Counted from the stretch's first letter, positions 1 to 9,177 are shown. The stretch is 61,759 nt of DNA from Bacteroides sp. 214 (GCF_010501015.1 NZ_QVML01000001.1:1-61759); one strand, 5' to 3'. Numbers and translations: made by a program. The notes: generated by a model not told the origin, from the letters alone.

Positions 1-37
1 GTACTGCGTAATAGTGGGAGAGTAGGTAGTCGCCGTT
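1..37 (+). rRNA. rrf: 5S ribosomal RNA, 3' end only
   Basis: The first 37 bases match the conserved 3' portion of Bacteroidales 5S rRNA (GTAATAGTGGGAGAGTAGG, then GTCGCCG) and run directly into a T stretch and a strong hairpin. The rest of the gene and presumably the 16S-23S operon lie left of the window. Recognition is from memory of Bacteroides 5S sequences; no covariance model was run. Confidence 0.85.
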
Positions 38-41
38 TTTT

Positions 42-96
42 AAGTTTCCCGTCCGGTTCTTCGATTGATAGAAGAAACAGGGCGGGAAACTTGTTT
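42..96 (+). terminator. rRNA operon terminator
   Basis: A long stem pairs 42-54 (AAGTTTCCCGTCC) with 80-92 (GGGCGGGAAACTT). A smaller internal hairpin lies at 57-62/71-76 (TTCTTC/GAAGAA). It sits immediately after the 5S 3' end and is followed by T-rich sequence. Confidence 0.8.
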
Positions 97-165
97 ATAT
101 AGGTGTGTATTATAAGAAGTAGGAAGAAGGAGTGTAATTTTTATATAAAAATGTTATTTTAAGTA

Positions 166-195
166 TTTGTTATTCTACTATTTTACTTACCTTTG
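166..195 (+). promoter_or_regulatory. Bacteroidetes-type promoter for the Cys-rich lipoprotein
   Basis: TACCTTTG at 188-195 matches the TAnnTTTG -7 consensus. TTTG at 166-169 stands 18 bases upstream as the -33 element. The ATG follows at 237, giving a leader of about 35 nt. Confidence 0.7.
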
Positions 196-236
196 CGCCG
201 CACTATATTAATAAACATTTTAATGCAAATTGATTT

Positions 237-488
237 ATGAAAACAAAAGTATTATTAGCAGCTGTTGCTGTTATGTTTTCTATGACTTTGATGACTTCAT
301 GTGGCGGAAACAAAAGCAATGCTTCTACAGCAGAAACAACTGAACAAGTTGCAGACGAATGCTGCAAGAAAGATTCATGCGAAGCTAAATGCGACTCAAC
401 AAGTTGCTGCACAGCTGAAGGTGATTCTTGCTGTCATGCAAAAGCTGACTCTACGCCTTGCTGCAAAGAAGCTGCAAAAGCTGAGTAA
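237..488 (+). CDS. small Cys-rich lipoprotein
   Basis: This is an 83-aa protein with a lipoprotein signal peptide; the lipobox ends MTSC, putting the lipidated cysteine at residue 22. The mature part is only about 60 residues, hydrophilic, and holds ten further cysteines, eight of them in four CC pairs. It is also rich in Lys, Asp, Glu and Ala. No enzyme fold is recognisable. The paired cysteines suggest metal binding or a disulfide-bonded scaffold on the periplasmic or outer surface, which is inference only. It is monocistronic, with its own promoter (166-195) and terminator (508-534). The ATG at 237 is the only start giving a complete signal peptide. Two overlapping ORFs in other frames are shadows. 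Confidence 0.8.
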   Translation: MKTKVLLAAVAVMFSMTLMTSCGGNKSNASTAETTEQVADECCKKDSCEAKCDSTSCCTAEGDSCCHAKADSTPCCKEAAKAE

Positions 489-507
489 TTCTGAAAGTAA
501 AAGGAAT

Positions 508-534
508 GAGGGGTATATAGCCCCTCTTTTTTTT
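508..534 (+). terminator. intrinsic terminator after Cys-rich lipoprotein
   Basis: A six-base-pair GC stem GAGGGG (508-513)/CCCCTC (521-526) with a seven-base loop is followed by eight T residues, 20 bases after the stop codon. Confidence 0.9.
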
Positions 535-627
535 GCCCTTCTCATAAATCTAAAGTGATAAATTCGCATTGTTAAGTAAGTAAAACTGATAAAATGATTA
601 ATAAAGAAACAAAAAAGTAACATTTGT

Positions 628-657
628 TTTGTTTATTGAGATTTATTCCTACCTTTG
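628..657 (+). promoter_or_regulatory. promoter of the leucine operon
   Basis: TACCTTTG at 650-657 is an exact TAnnTTTG -7 box. TTTG at 628-631 lies 18 bases upstream. The predicted transcript would start near 663, leaving about 18 nt before the leader-peptide ATG at 681 and about 200 nt of leader before leuA. Confidence 0.75.
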
Positions 658-680
658 CATCGAGTTAAAAGAAAAAAGAG

Positions 681-764
681 ATGAATCAATCGTTTATATA
701 CATTCTACTATCTGGTATTATTATTCTGCTGGGAATCTTCAGTGGAAGTGAGTACTGTATGTAG
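681..764 (+). CDS. leuL: leucine operon leader peptide (27 aa)
   Basis: This short ORF of 27 codons plus TAG lies 18-24 nt after the predicted start of transcription. Ten of its 27 codons specify branched-chain residues: six Ile (codons 6, 8, 13, 14, 15, 19) and four Leu (codons 9, 10, 16, 17), clustered as ILL and IIILL. Its last codons (GGA AGT GAG) form the 5' arm of an antiterminator helix, and its stop codon lies 24 nt before a rho-independent terminator. This is the geometry of a classical ribosome-stalling attenuator for the downstream leu genes. It is an inference from sequence; expression of the peptide is untested. Confidence 0.75.
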   Translation: MNQSFIYILLSGIIILLGIFSGSEYCM

Positions 765-826
765 ATATGTAAGATAACAATATACATAAAAGCCTTTCTC
801 ACTTCCATGTGTGAAAGGCTTTTTTC
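744..826 (+). promoter_or_regulatory. leu attenuator: antiterminator and terminator hairpins
   Basis: Terminator: AGCCTTTC (791-798) pairs with GAAAGGCT (813-820), extended by CAC/GTG (800-802/809-811) across one T-T mismatch and followed by T820-T825. Antiterminator: GGAAGTGAG (744-752) is perfectly complementary to CTCACTTCC (798-806), which overlaps the terminator's 5' arm and loop, so the two helices exclude each other. A ribosome reaching the stop codon at 762 would cover 744-752 and let the terminator form. A ribosome stalled on upstream Ile/Leu codons leaves 744-752 free to block it. This fits leucine- or isoleucine-responsive attenuation. Confidence 0.8.
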
Positions 827-870
827 GTAAGTAGCATTTCAGTAAATACAAATTAATAACCAATATCGGT

Positions 871-2376
871 ATGAGTGACAAATTATTTATTTTCGACACA
901 ACATTAAGAGATGGAGAGCAGGTACCCGGGTGCCAATTGAATACGGTAGAAAAAATTCAGGTAGCAAAGTCTTTAGAACTGCTTGGTGTAGATGTTATTG
1001 AAGCAGGATTTCCGGTCTCAAGCCCGGGAGATTTTAATTCTATCATTGAAATATCAAAAGCAGTAACATGGCCAACGATATGTGCGCTGACAAGAGCGGT
1101 ACAGCGCGACATCGATGTGGCTGTAGAATCCTTGCAATATGCCAAGCGCAAGAGAATTCATACAGGTATAGGAACATCGGACTCTCACATTAAATATAAG
1201 TTCAACTCTAATCGCGAAGAGATTATAGAACGGGCGGTAGCATCGGTAAAGTATGCCAAAAGGTTTGTAGAGGATGTAGAATTCTATGCCGAGGATGCCG
1301 GAAGGACTGATAATGTTTACTTGGCACAGGTACTGGAAGCGGTTATCAAAGCCGGAGCAACGGTTGTTAATATACCCGATACTACAGGCTACTGTCTTCC
1401 CGATGAGTATGGCGCAAAGATAAAGTATCTTATGGAGAATGTACGTGGTATAGAAAAGGCTATTCTTTCTACACATTGCCACAATGACCTTGGTATGGCA
1501 ACAGCTAATACCATAAGTGGGGTGTTGAATGGTGCTCGTCAGGTGGAGGTTACAATAAACGGAATTGGCGAACGCGCAGGAAATACAGCTTTGGAAGAAA
1601 TCGCTATGATTCTTAAAAGCCACAAAGAGATAAAAATAGAAACAAACATCAATACTCAAAAAATATATCCAACAAGTCGTATGGTATCGAGCCTTATGAA
1701 TATGCCGGTGCAGCCCAACAAGGCTATCGTAGGACGCAATGCTTTTGCACATTCATCGGGTATTCATCAGGATGGTGTATTGAAGAACCTGGAAACTTAC
1801 GAAATTATTAACCCCAACGATGTTGGCATTGACGATAGCTCCATCGTTCTTACTGCTCGTAGCGGACGCGCTGCCTTAAAACATCGTTTGTCTGTATTGG
1901 GTGTTGAACCTTCTACAGAGAAGCTAGACCAAATTTATGAACAATTTCTGAAAATTGCCGACCGCAAAAAAGATATTAATGATGATGATATTCTTGTTCT
2001 GGCAGGAGCCGATCGTAGTATAAATCATCGCATCAAGCTAGACTATCTGCAAGTAACCAGTGGGGTGGGTGTGCGTTCGGTGGCGAGTCTTGGTCTGAAA
2101 ATTTCGGGCGAGAAGTTTGAAGCGGCAGCCGGAGGTAACGGACCGGTAGATGCGGCAATCAAAGCATTGAAAAAGATAATCAATAGACATATGGTGTTGA
2201 AGGAATTTACCATTCAGGCACTTAGCAGAGGAAGTGATGATATGGGAAAAGTACACATGCAAGTAGAATACGACAACCAGATATACTATGGTTTCGGAGC
2301 AAACACCGATATTATTGCTGCTTCGGTAGAAGCGTATATTGATTGTATTAACAAATTTGCAGGTGTCGAAAAATAA
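871..2376 (+). CDS. leuA: 2-isopropylmalate synthase
   Basis: LeuA condenses acetyl-CoA with 2-oxoisovalerate, the first committed step of leucine synthesis, in the cytoplasm. The 501-aa protein has the HMGL-like TIM barrel beginning [12 protein letters not shown], the metal-binding HCHND motif near residue 201, the NGIGERAGN motif near residue 229, and a C-terminal LeuA regulatory domain (from about residue 375) that usually mediates leucine feedback inhibition. Length and domain order match the bacterial family. It is the first structural gene after the attenuator, followed after 37 bp by leuC. Start ATG 871 opens [17 protein letters not shown], the normal N-terminus. A 232-aa ORF on the opposite strand is a shadow. 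Confidence 0.96.
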   Translation: MSDKLFIFDTTLRDGEQVPGCQLNTVEKIQVAKSLELLGVDVIEAGFPVSSPGDFNSIIEISKAVTWPTICALTRAVQRDIDVAVESLQYAKRKRIHTGIGTSDSHIKYKFNSNREEIIERAVASVKYAKRFVEDVEFYAEDAGRTDNVYLAQVLEAVIKAGATVVNIPDTTGYCLPDEYGAKIKYLMENVRGIEKAILSTHCHNDLGMATANTISGVLNGARQVEVTINGIGERAGNTALEEIAMILKSHKEIKIETNINTQKIYPTSRMVSSLMNMPVQPNKAIVGRNAFAHSSGIHQDGVLKNLETYEIINPNDVGIDDSSIVLTARSGRAALKHRLSVLGVEPSTEKLDQIYEQFLKIADRKKDINDDDILVLAGADRSINHRIKLDYLQVTSGVGVRSVASLGLKISGEKFEAAAGGNGPVDAAIKALKKIINRHMVLKEFTIQALSRGSDDMGKVHMQVEYDNQIYYGFGANTDIIAASVEAYIDCINKFAGVEK

Positions 2377-2413
2377 AAAAATAGCATAACCATTTAATTA
2401 ATAAAACTATAAT

Positions 2414-3841
2414 ATGAGTACATTATTCGATAAGATATGGGATGCCCACGTTGTAACAAAAGTAGAAGACGGACCTACACAGTTATACATTGATAGGCTC
2501 TATTGCCACGAAGTAACCAGTCCGCAGGCGTTTGCCGGTATGCGCGAAAGAGGAATCTCCTGTTTCCGCCCTGAGAAGATTTTCTGCATGCCCGACCATA
2601 ACACACCTACACACGACCAAGATAAACCTATTGAAGACCCCATCTCGAAAACTCAAGTAGATACATTGGCAAAGAATGCCGCCGAATTTGGATTGGCACA
2701 CTTTGGCATGATGCACCCAAAGAATGGAATTATTCATGTAGTAGCTCCTGAAAGAGGTCTCACTTTACCTGGTATGACTATTGTATGTGGCGATTCGCAT
2801 ACCTCTACACATGGTGCGATGGGGGCAGTAGCCTTTGGTATTGGTACTAGTGAGGTAGAAATGGTAATGGCGTCACAATGTATCTTGCAATCCAAGCCCA
2901 AAACGATGCGTATCACCATTGACGGTACATTAAACGAAGGTGTAACAGCCAAAGATATGGCGCTTTTCCTTATTGCACAAATGACAACAGGCGGTGCTAC
3001 CGGCTATTTTGTGGAGTATGCAGGTAGTGCAGTCAAAGCACTTTCTATGGAAGGTCGCCTTACGCTGTGCAACCTCAGTATTGAGATGGGGGCGCGTGGT
3101 GGCATGATTGCTCCCGATGAAGTAACTTTTGAATACATCAAAGGTCGCGAGTATGCTCCTGTGGGCGAAGCATGGGATGCTGCTTTAGCTTATTGGAAGA
3201 CTCTGAAAAGCGATGACGATGCTGTTTTCGATAAAGAAATAAGTTTCCCAGCCGAAACTATTCCGCCTATGATTACCTACGGAACCAACCCTGGAATGGG
3301 CATAGGTATAGACCAAAACATACCTGCTCTAAGCACCATACCCGAAGCGGGACAAGCCTCTTACATTAAATCTCTTGAGTATATGGGCTTTGAAGCAGGC
3401 GAATCGTTACTTGGCAAAGCTGTTGATTATGTATTCCTTGGCTCCTGTACCAATGGGCGTATTGAAGATTTTCGCGCGTTTGCTTCCTTAGTAAAAGGAA
3501 AGCAGAAGGCAGCCAATATAACCGCTTGGTTGGTACCCGGCTCTTGGGAGGTGGATAGGCAAATCAAGGAAGAGGGTTTGGATAAAATAGTTGAAGCAGC
3601 AGGATTTGTGCTTCGCCAGCCCGGTTGTTCGGCTTGCTTGGCTATGAACGATGATAAAATACCGGCAGGTAAATATGCGGTTTCTACATCAAATAGAAAT
3701 TTTGAAGGGCGTCAAGGTCCTGGTGCCAGAACGTTATTGGCAAGTCCATTAGTTGCTGCGGCAGCTGCAATAACCGGAGTGATAACCGATCCACGGAAGC
3801 CTCTCCCTAACCCTCTCCAAGGGAGAGGGGATCTTAAATAG
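2414..3841 (+). CDS. leuC: 3-isopropylmalate dehydratase, large subunit
   Basis: LeuC forms the [4Fe-4S]-bearing subunit that, with LeuD, isomerises 2- to 3-isopropylmalate. The aconitase-type cluster ligands are visible as Cys345 (GSCTNGR) and Cys405/Cys408 (PGCSAC), close to the E. coli positions 347/407/410. It has 475 residues; the family normally ends near residue 460-466. Here the last 14 or so residues are encoded by an invading palindromic repeat (3797-3830; tail [14 protein letters not shown]), so the native stop appears to have been displaced. The core enzyme looks intact. leuD follows after 97 bp of AT-rich and repeat sequence. Confidence 0.95.
   Translation: MSTLFDKIWDAHVVTKVEDGPTQLYIDRLYCHEVTSPQAFAGMRERGISCFRPEKIFCMPDHNTPTHDQDKPIEDPISKTQVDTLAKNAAEFGLAHFGMMHPKNGIIHVVAPERGLTLPGMTIVCGDSHTSTHGAMGAVAFGIGTSEVEMVMASQCILQSKPKTMRITIDGTLNEGVTAKDMALFLIAQMTTGGATGYFVEYAGSAVKALSMEGRLTLCNLSIEMGARGGMIAPDEVTFEYIKGREYAPVGEAWDAALAYWKTLKSDDDAVFDKEISFPAETIPPMITYGTNPGMGIGIDQNIPALSTIPEAGQASYIKSLEYMGFEAGESLLGKAVDYVFLGSCTNGRIEDFRAFASLVKGKQKAANITAWLVPGSWEVDRQIKEEGLDKIVEAAGFVLRQPGCSACLAMNDDKIPAGKYAVSTSNRNFEGRQGPGARTLLASPLVAAAAAITGVITDPRKPLPNPLQGRGDLK
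3797..3830. repeat. short palindromic repeat, copy 1 (inside leuC 3' end)
   Basis: CCCTCTCC (3811-3818) and GGAGAGGG (3822-3829) form a near-perfect GC-rich hairpin with a three-base loop, preceded by CCTCTCCCTAA. It matches the CCCTAACCCTCTCC/GGAGAGGGG type of dispersed palindrome that is common between Bacteroidetes genes. It is translated as the C-terminal tail of LeuC. Confidence 0.75.
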
Positions 3842-3891
3842 TCTCCTTGTTAGAATAATAATAATGATTAATAACTAAAAAACAGAGCTAA

Positions 3892-3930
3892 TCCTTCTCC
3901 CTCTCCTTTGGAGAGGGGCGGGGTGAGGCC
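3892..3930. repeat. short palindromic repeat, copy 2 (upstream of leuD)
   Basis: CCCTCTCC (3899-3906), loop TTT, GGAGAGGG (3910-3917), then CGGGGTGAGGCCCC. It is the same stem as copy 1, 88 bp downstream and ending 9 bp before the leuD ATG. In mRNA it would fold next to the leuD start and could dampen its translation or stabilise the upstream segment. Confidence 0.75.
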
Positions 3931-3938
3931 CCAATATT

Positions 3939-4532
3939 ATGAAAGAAAAATTTAATATACTGACATCTACCTGTGTACCTCTTCCGTTAGAGAATGTTGA
4001 TACAGACCAGATTATCCCTGCCCGCTTCCTGAAAGCTACTACCAAAGATGGCTTTGGCGAAAACTTGTTTCGCGACTGGCGATATGACAAACAAGGTAAC
4101 AAAATAGCCTCATTTGTACTGAACAACCCTACATACGGTGGCAAGATACTTGTGGCCGGTAAGAATTTTGGTTCCGGGTCTAGTCGCGAACATGCTGCGT
4201 GGGCTATTGCCGATTATGGTTTCCGGGTGGTTGTGTCTAGTTTCTTTGCCGATATATTTCGCAATAATGCGTTGAATAACTTTGTGCTGCCGGTTGTTGT
4301 TAGCGAAAAATTTCTCTCGGAGTTGTTTGCTGTCATTGCCAAAAACCCAACAGCGGAAGTAGAGATAAATCTACCCGCACAAACCATTACCAATAAAGCT
4401 ACAGGTGCTACTGAGAGCTTTGAAATCAATAGCTACAAAAAACATTGTCTTGCTAACGGATTGGATGACATCGACTTCTTGCTAACCAATAAAGATAAAA
4501 TAGAAAAATGGGAACAGAACGCCGTAAAATAG
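3939..4532 (+). CDS. leuD: 3-isopropylmalate dehydratase, small subunit
   Basis: LeuD supplies the swivelling aconitase domain 4 that completes the LeuCD active site. The 197-aa protein shows the family signatures NVDTDQIIPARFLK (about residues 19-32) and NFGSGSSREHAAWAI (about residues 75-89). Length is normal. ATG 3939 opens MKEKFNILTSTCVPLPLENV, as expected. Its 3' end overlaps the next gene by 25 bp, implying translational coupling. Confidence 0.95.
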   Translation: MKEKFNILTSTCVPLPLENVDTDQIIPARFLKATTKDGFGENLFRDWRYDKQGNKIASFVLNNPTYGGKILVAGKNFGSGSSREHAAWAIADYGFRVVVSSFFADIFRNNALNNFVLPVVVSEKFLSELFAVIAKNPTAEVEINLPAQTITNKATGATESFEINSYKKHCLANGLDDIDFLLTNKDKIEKWEQNAVK

Positions 4533-6040
4533 AGATAATGGACACCACCCTGCGCGATGGAGAGCAGACGAGTGGAGTATCTTTTGTCTCGCACGAAAAG
4601 CTAATGATTGCTCGTTTGCTACTCGAAGAATTGCGTGTAGACCGCATAGAAGTAGCTTCTGCACGTGTGTCCAACGGTGAATTTGATGGTGTGAAGATGA
4701 TTTGCGACTGGGCAGCCCGTCGCGATATGTTGCAAAAAGTAGAAGTGTTGGGCTTTGTGGATGGAAAAGCTTCGGTAGATTGGATCCGAGCCGCTGGTTG
4801 TTGTGTATTGAATCTGCTTTGCAAAGGATCTGAAAAACACTGTCGTCAGCAGCTTATGAAAACTCCCGAAGCTCATATTGAGGATATTAAGGAGGTTATA
4901 GCCTATGCCGATGAAATGAATATCGACGTAAACCTCTATCTTGAAGACTGGAGCAACGGTATGAAAAACTCGCCCGAGTACATCTATACACTTATGAATG
5001 CCTTGAAGGATACAAGTGTAAAACGCTTCATGTTGCCCGACACACTGGGGATACTCAATCCTATGGAGGTAGCTACCTTCGTTCGTGATATGGTAGAACG
5101 TTACCCCGATAAACACTTCGACTTCCACTCGCATAATGACTACGATCTTGCGGTAAGCAATGCTTTTGCTGCTACCTTGAGTGGTGTGAAGGGACTGCAT
5201 ACAACCATAAATGGATTGGGCGAACGCGCTGGTAATGCTCCTTTGGCAAGTGTGCAGGCGATGCTTAAAGATCAACTTGCTATAGAAACCAATATAGAGG
5301 AAAGTCGTCTGAATGACGTGAGCCGTGTAGTGGAATCTTATTCGGGTATCATCATACCTGCCAATAAACCTATTGTGGGCGAGAATGTCTTTACACAAGT
5401 GGCAGGCGTACATGCCGATGGCGATAACAAGAGTAATCTGTATTGCAACGACTTGCTCCCCGAGCGATTCGGTCGTAAGCGTGAGTATGCGCTTGGTAAG
5501 ACTTCGGGTAAGGCGAATATCCGTAAAAACCTCGAAGACTTGGGTTTGAATCTGGATGAAGAGTCTATGCGCAAGATTACCGAACGCATCATTGAGCTGG
5601 GCGACAAGAAAGAACTTGTTACGCAAGAAGACTTACCTTATATCATTTCTGATGTACTGAAGAACAGAGCTGTTGCCGAAAAAGTGAAACTGAAAAGTTA
5701 TTTTGTTACCTTAGCACATCGTTTGCGACCTATGGCAACGCTTAGCATAGAGATTGACGGACAACTGTACGAAGAAAGCTCTTCGGGCGATGGTCAGTAT
5801 GATGCCTTTGTTCGTGCATTGCGCAAGATTTATAAAGTAACTCTCGGACGCACGTTTCCGATGTTGATAAACTATGCGGTAACCATCCCTCCGGGTGGAC
5901 GAACCGATGCTTTTGTACAAACCGTTATTACTTGGAGTTACGAAGGTAAAGTGTTTCGCACCCGTGGTTTAGATGCCGACCAAACAGAGGCTGCTATCAA
6001 AGCCACTATAAAAATGTTGAACTTACTCGAAGATTATTAA
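4508..6040 (+). CDS. isopropylmalate/citramalate synthase-like enzyme (second LeuA homologue)
   Basis: This 510-aa HMGL-family acyltransferase has its own [13 protein letters not shown] motif (residues 12-24), the metal-binding HSHNDYD motif near residue 209, NGLGERAGN near residue 236 and a C-terminal LeuA-type allosteric domain. It is clearly paralogous to, not a copy of, leuA at 871. An operon that already has a complete leuA does not need a second one. The likeliest role is therefore citramalate synthase (pyruvate + acetyl-CoA, feeding LeuCD/LeuB toward 2-oxobutyrate and isoleucine) or a related 2-oxoacid chain-elongation synthase. That is inference from context, and NCBI-style annotation usually just says 2-isopropylmalate synthase. 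It overlaps leuD by 25 bp; leuB follows after 22 bp. The 335-aa antisense ORF is a shadow. Confidence 0.85.
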   Translation: MGTERRKIEIMDTTLRDGEQTSGVSFVSHEKLMIARLLLEELRVDRIEVASARVSNGEFDGVKMICDWAARRDMLQKVEVLGFVDGKASVDWIRAAGCCVLNLLCKGSEKHCRQQLMKTPEAHIEDIKEVIAYADEMNIDVNLYLEDWSNGMKNSPEYIYTLMNALKDTSVKRFMLPDTLGILNPMEVATFVRDMVERYPDKHFDFHSHNDYDLAVSNAFAATLSGVKGLHTTINGLGERAGNAPLASVQAMLKDQLAIETNIEESRLNDVSRVVESYSGIIIPANKPIVGENVFTQVAGVHADGDNKSNLYCNDLLPERFGRKREYALGKTSGKANIRKNLEDLGLNLDEESMRKITERIIELGDKKELVTQEDLPYIISDVLKNRAVAEKVKLKSYFVTLAHRLRPMATLSIEIDGQLYEESSSGDGQYDAFVRALRKIYKVTLGRTFPMLINYAVTIPPGGRTDAFVQTVITWSYEGKVFRTRGLDADQTEAAIKATIKMLNLLEDY

Positions 6041-6062
6041 TAAGCAAATACATAATTTACGT

Positions 6063-7136
6063 ATGAAAATGAATATAGCGGTTCTTCCTGGCGATGGAAT
6101 TGGACCTGAGATTATAAAAGAGGCACTTGATGTAACCCTTGCTGTGTGTGCTAAATTTGGACACGAAATAACATATGAATATGCTCTTTGTGGTGCAACA
6201 GCTATCGATAAAGTGGGTAATCCATATCCCGACGAAACACATGAACTTTGTTTGAAAAGCGATGCGGTGCTTTTCGGAGCGGTTGGCGACTTGCGTTTCG
6301 ACAATAATCCAAGTGCTAAAGTTCGTCCCGAACAAGGTTTGCTTGCTATGCGCAAAAAGCTGGGGCTTTATGCCAATATACGACCTGTGGCTACATTTGA
6401 GTCGCTCATTCACAAATCTCCGCTAAGGGCTGAATTGGTGCGTGGTGCCGACTTTATGTGTATTCGCGAACTTACCGGCGGACTTTATTTTGGTCGCCCG
6501 CAAGGTCGTTCCGAAGATGGTAACACAGCCTATGACACTTGTGTATATTCTCGTGAGGAGGTAGAACGCATTGTTACCCTTGCCTACGAGTACGCCATGA
6601 AGCGCAGGAAAAAACTAACAATCGTAGATAAGGCGAATGTATTGGCAACTTCTCGTTTGTGGCGCGAGGTGGCAAAAGAGATTGAACCCAACTATCCCGA
6701 AGTAGAAACCGAATACATGTTTGTAGACAATGCAGCGATGCGTCTTATTCAGTGGCCTACCTCTTTCGATGTAATGGTTACGGAGAATATGTTTGGCGAT
6801 ATCCTTACGGACGAAGCTTCGGTAATTACCGGTTCAATGGGATTGCTTCCTTCGGCTTCTATCGGTACTTATACCTCTGTGTTTGAACCTATTCATGGTT
6901 CTTGGCCACAAGCAGCAGGACAGAATATAGCCAACCCGTTGGCTACAATCCTTTCGGCTGCCATGATGTTCGACTATGCGTTTGGACTGAAAAAAGAGGC
7001 AGAACTGATTCGCGAAGCAGTAGATGCATCCATGAATACCAACGTACGTACGCAAGACATACAAGTAGAAGGAGTAGAGCCTTATTCTACTTCGGCAGTA
7101 GGTAGCTGGATTGTTGAGTATATCAAAAAGGCTTAA
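6063..7136 (+). CDS. leuB: 3-isopropylmalate dehydrogenase
   Basis: LeuB oxidatively decarboxylates 3-isopropylmalate with NAD+. If the preceding gene is a citramalate synthase, the same enzyme would also act on 3-methylmalate. The 357-aa protein begins [14 protein letters not shown] and contains [10 protein letters not shown] (about residues 136-145), the catalytic Lys in [13 protein letters not shown] and the metal-binding Asp of [20 protein letters not shown] second possible ATG lies two codons downstream (6069). Last gene of the operon, it ends in a 4-bp convergent overlap with the CDF transporter on the other strand. Confidence 0.96.
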   Translation: MKMNIAVLPGDGIGPEIIKEALDVTLAVCAKFGHEITYEYALCGATAIDKVGNPYPDETHELCLKSDAVLFGAVGDLRFDNNPSAKVRPEQGLLAMRKKLGLYANIRPVATFESLIHKSPLRAELVRGADFMCIRELTGGLYFGRPQGRSEDGNTAYDTCVYSREEVERIVTLAYEYAMKRRKKLTIVDKANVLATSRLWREVAKEIEPNYPEVETEYMFVDNAAMRLIQWPTSFDVMVTENMFGDILTDEASVITGSMGLLPSASIGTYTSVFEPIHGSWPQAAGQNIANPLATILSAAMMFDYAFGLKKEAELIREAVDASMNTNVRTQDIQVEGVEPYSTSAVGSWIVEYIKKA

Positions 7137-8053
7137 TCGTCCGTTTCGGCTTCGCACTGTATGCTATCTAACTCGAATTCGAGTGTGGCATGTCCTATGT
7201 TTAAGTGCTTGAGCTTGTGGCGGATGGTGCTTTTGATACTTTCCATGTTCTCCAAATTGTCTATCACGATATGTGCCGTAAGTGCGGTTTCTGTAGTACT
7301 GATAGCCCAAATATGCAGGTGGTGCACGCTTAATATGCGTGGCACCTCCTCTATTTCCTGTTGTATCTTTTCTGAATTTATTCCTACCGGAACACCATCT
7401 AAGGAGAGGCGAATGCTATCGTGTAGCAATCTCCATGTCGAGATAAGTATAACTATCGCAACGACAATACCTATAATCGGGTCGATGATATACCATCCCG
7501 TTTTATTGATGATAAGCCCCGAAGCCAAAACTCCAACAGAAACCAGCGCGTCGGCAGCCATGTGCAGGTAAGCGCCTTTCACATTCAGGTCTTTATCTTT
7601 ATCTTTCAAGAACAAAAACGCAGTGAAACCATTGATTAATACTCCGACACCTGCTACCCAAGCAATGGCTGTTCCTTCTATAGCGGTAGGGTTTTGTAGC
7701 TTTTCAATACTTTCAATAAGAATGGCTCCTACGGCTACAAGTAGAATCATGGCATTGAAAAGAGAAACCAACACCGTGCTTTTTTTATATCCGTAGGTGT
7801 ATTTGTCGTTTGCTTTTACTTTAGATAGTTTGAAGGCAAGCAGGGCAAGCACCAAACTTACCACATCGCTCAGGTTATGCCCCGCATCGGAGAGGAGTGC
7901 CAGAGAATTGAACCAGAAACCCGCACCAAATTCTACCAATACGAAAATAAGATTCAGTGATATACCAACGATGAACGCTTTGTTCAGTGAGGTAATGTTT
8001 ACAGCATGATGATGATCGTGCTGTTCGGCGTGTTTATGACTATGCTGTCCCAT
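7133..8053 (-). CDS. CDF-family cation efflux protein (CzcD/ZitB-like)
   Basis: This 306-aa inner-membrane transporter probably exports Zn2+ or a related divalent metal in exchange for protons. It has a His-rich N-terminus ([16 protein letters not shown]), six predicted membrane helices, the helix-II metal motif [11 protein letters not shown] and helix-[12 protein letters not shown] (HxxxD), and a cytoplasmic C-terminal ferredoxin-like domain (HHLHIWAIS). The arrangement is that of the zinc-transporting CDF subgroup. It stands alone and convergent to leuB. Metal specificity cannot be fixed from sequence. Confidence 0.92.
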   Translation of the reverse strand: MGQHSHKHAEQHDHHHAVNITSLNKAFIVGISLNLIFVLVEFGAGFWFNSLALLSDAGHNLSDVVSLVLALLAFKLSKVKANDKYTYGYKKSTVLVSLFNAMILLVAVGAILIESIEKLQNPTAIEGTAIAWVAGVGVLINGFTAFLFLKDKDKDLNVKGAYLHMAADALVSVGVLASGLIINKTGWYIIDPIIGIVVAIVILISTWRLLHDSIRLSLDGVPVGINSEKIQQEIEEVPRILSVHHLHIWAISTTETALTAHIVIDNLENMESIKSTIRHKLKHLNIGHATLEFELDSIQCEAETDD

Positions 8054-8096
8054 GATTATTTAGAATTAAAGAGAACACGAATGTACGATTTTTTGT

Positions 8097-8127
8097 TTTG
8101 ATAGAAAAAACAATATCCATATCTTTA
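8097..8127 (+). promoter_or_regulatory. promoter for the small outer-membrane protein
   Basis: TATCTTTA (8120-8127) differs from TAnnTTTG only in the last base. TTTG (8097-8100) stands 19 bases upstream. Confidence 0.5.
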
Positions 8128-8169
8128 CCGTTGAAGTTATGAAAGAGGTATGAGTGTCAACTAAAAAAA

Positions 8170-8691
8170 ATGAATGAAATGAGGAAAGTTATCTTAGTTT
8201 GTTTGTTGTTTACATCGATAGGCTTGTCTGCGCAGTCGGGCTTTAATAAGAGTAAAATGACGTTTAGTGGAGGGTTGGGTTTGCAGTTTGGCGACTATAC
8301 TTTGGTAAGCATTGACCCGCAAGTAGGATACAATGTTACAAATTTCTTGAATATGGGCGCAGGTATTAATTACACGTATATGAGCCATGATTATGATGAG
8401 CATTACAAAATAAAGAATACCTATTTGGGTATAAATGTATACGCTAAATGTTTTCTGTTTAATTATGGCGTTATTATGATTCAGCCCGAAGCCAACCGTA
8501 TGTGGAAGACGCTTAAATATGATAGAGGCGAAAAATTCAAAAGCGAAAAACTAGTGCCTACTTGTGTGATAGGTGCGGGTATTCGTTTGGGAGCAGTTAC
8601 GGCAATGCTGAAGTATGACTTGGCACAGGATAAGAACTCGCCCTATGGTTCAAAGGTATTCTACAGTGTGGGTTATACGTTCAGTTTATAA
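8170..8691 (+). CDS. small outer-membrane beta-barrel protein
   Basis: A 173-aa secreted protein with a signal peptide ending LSAQ (about residue 22). The mature part alternates hydrophobic and polar residues in short strands (FSGGLGLQFGDY, VGYNVTNFLNMGAGINYTY, AMLKYDLAQD) and ends in an aromatic-rich strand (YSVGYTFSL), the mark of an eight-stranded OmpA/OmpW-type barrel. No function can be assigned. An alternative start at 8179 (MRKVILV) would give the same signal peptide. The gene stands alone, with a promoter-like site at 8097-8127. Confidence 0.8.
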   Translation: MNEMRKVILVCLLFTSIGLSAQSGFNKSKMTFSGGLGLQFGDYTLVSIDPQVGYNVTNFLNMGAGINYTYMSHDYDEHYKIKNTYLGINVYAKCFLFNYGVIMIQPEANRMWKTLKYDRGEKFKSEKLVPTCVIGAGIRLGAVTAMLKYDLAQDKNSPYGSKVFYSVGYTFSL

Positions 8692-8883
8692 ATAGATTGT
8701 TTTATAAATTCTTACATCAGGGTTCTTGGCTAAGTAACCCCAACTATCATTTTGTTAAAGTTCTCTAGAATGCGATAAAATGAGAGGAGTCAACGCGTGG
8801 ACAGGAAAAATCGCAGGAAATCGGCTTTAGAAAAAACACCTCAAATAGTCTAAAAAACACTCTTGTTACTCAAGATGTGCCCT
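8692..8883. other. non-coding intergenic segment
   Basis: This segment follows the barrel gene and precedes the periodic array. I see no ORF, tRNA or convincing hairpin terminator in it. Confidence 0.5.
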
Positions 8884-9105
8884 ACAAGGCTTGTGTCGCC
8901 TATTTTTCTGACTGTGTTTTGGGTAAAAACACAGTCAGAACATGGAAAGAACACAGTCAGTTCTACCTTCAAACTCAGTCTGTTTTTATTTCTTTGCTTA
9001 TGGATTAGCAACTGTTTGCCATAAGCAAACGCTCTGAATGCTTATGGAAGATGGGGTGTGAGCTTATGGCAGACAGTCGTTCGTCCATAAGCAAATTCTC
9101 TTCTT
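8884..9105. repeat. 22-bp periodic intergenic array A
   Basis: Conserved words recur at exact 22-base steps. CAGTC begins at 8932, 8954 and 8976, then GCTTATGG or its reverse complement CCATAAGC at 8996, 9018, 9040, 9062 and 9084, so two word families share one register. It starts with a perfect 15-bp inverted repeat (8906-8920/8926-8940, loop GGGTA) containing CTGACTG/CAGTCAG. It lies between convergent genes. There is no ORF. It belongs to the same family as the arrays at 24941, 38900, 47810, 55846 and 59407. Confidence 0.85.
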
Positions 9106-9177
9106 GCAACCCTGTTCAGGAGGCTTGTGAGGCATGTTGAATGCAATTTGTTAATAGAAAACTTTATTGATAGAAAT

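Noticed and set aside
1054..1752. 232-aa ORF on the minus strand
   Set aside because: Shadow of leuA in another frame.
4619..5626. 335-aa ORF on the minus strand
   Set aside because: It lies entirely antisense to the well-supported citramalate/isopropylmalate-synthase-like gene, with no promoter box and no recognisable domain.
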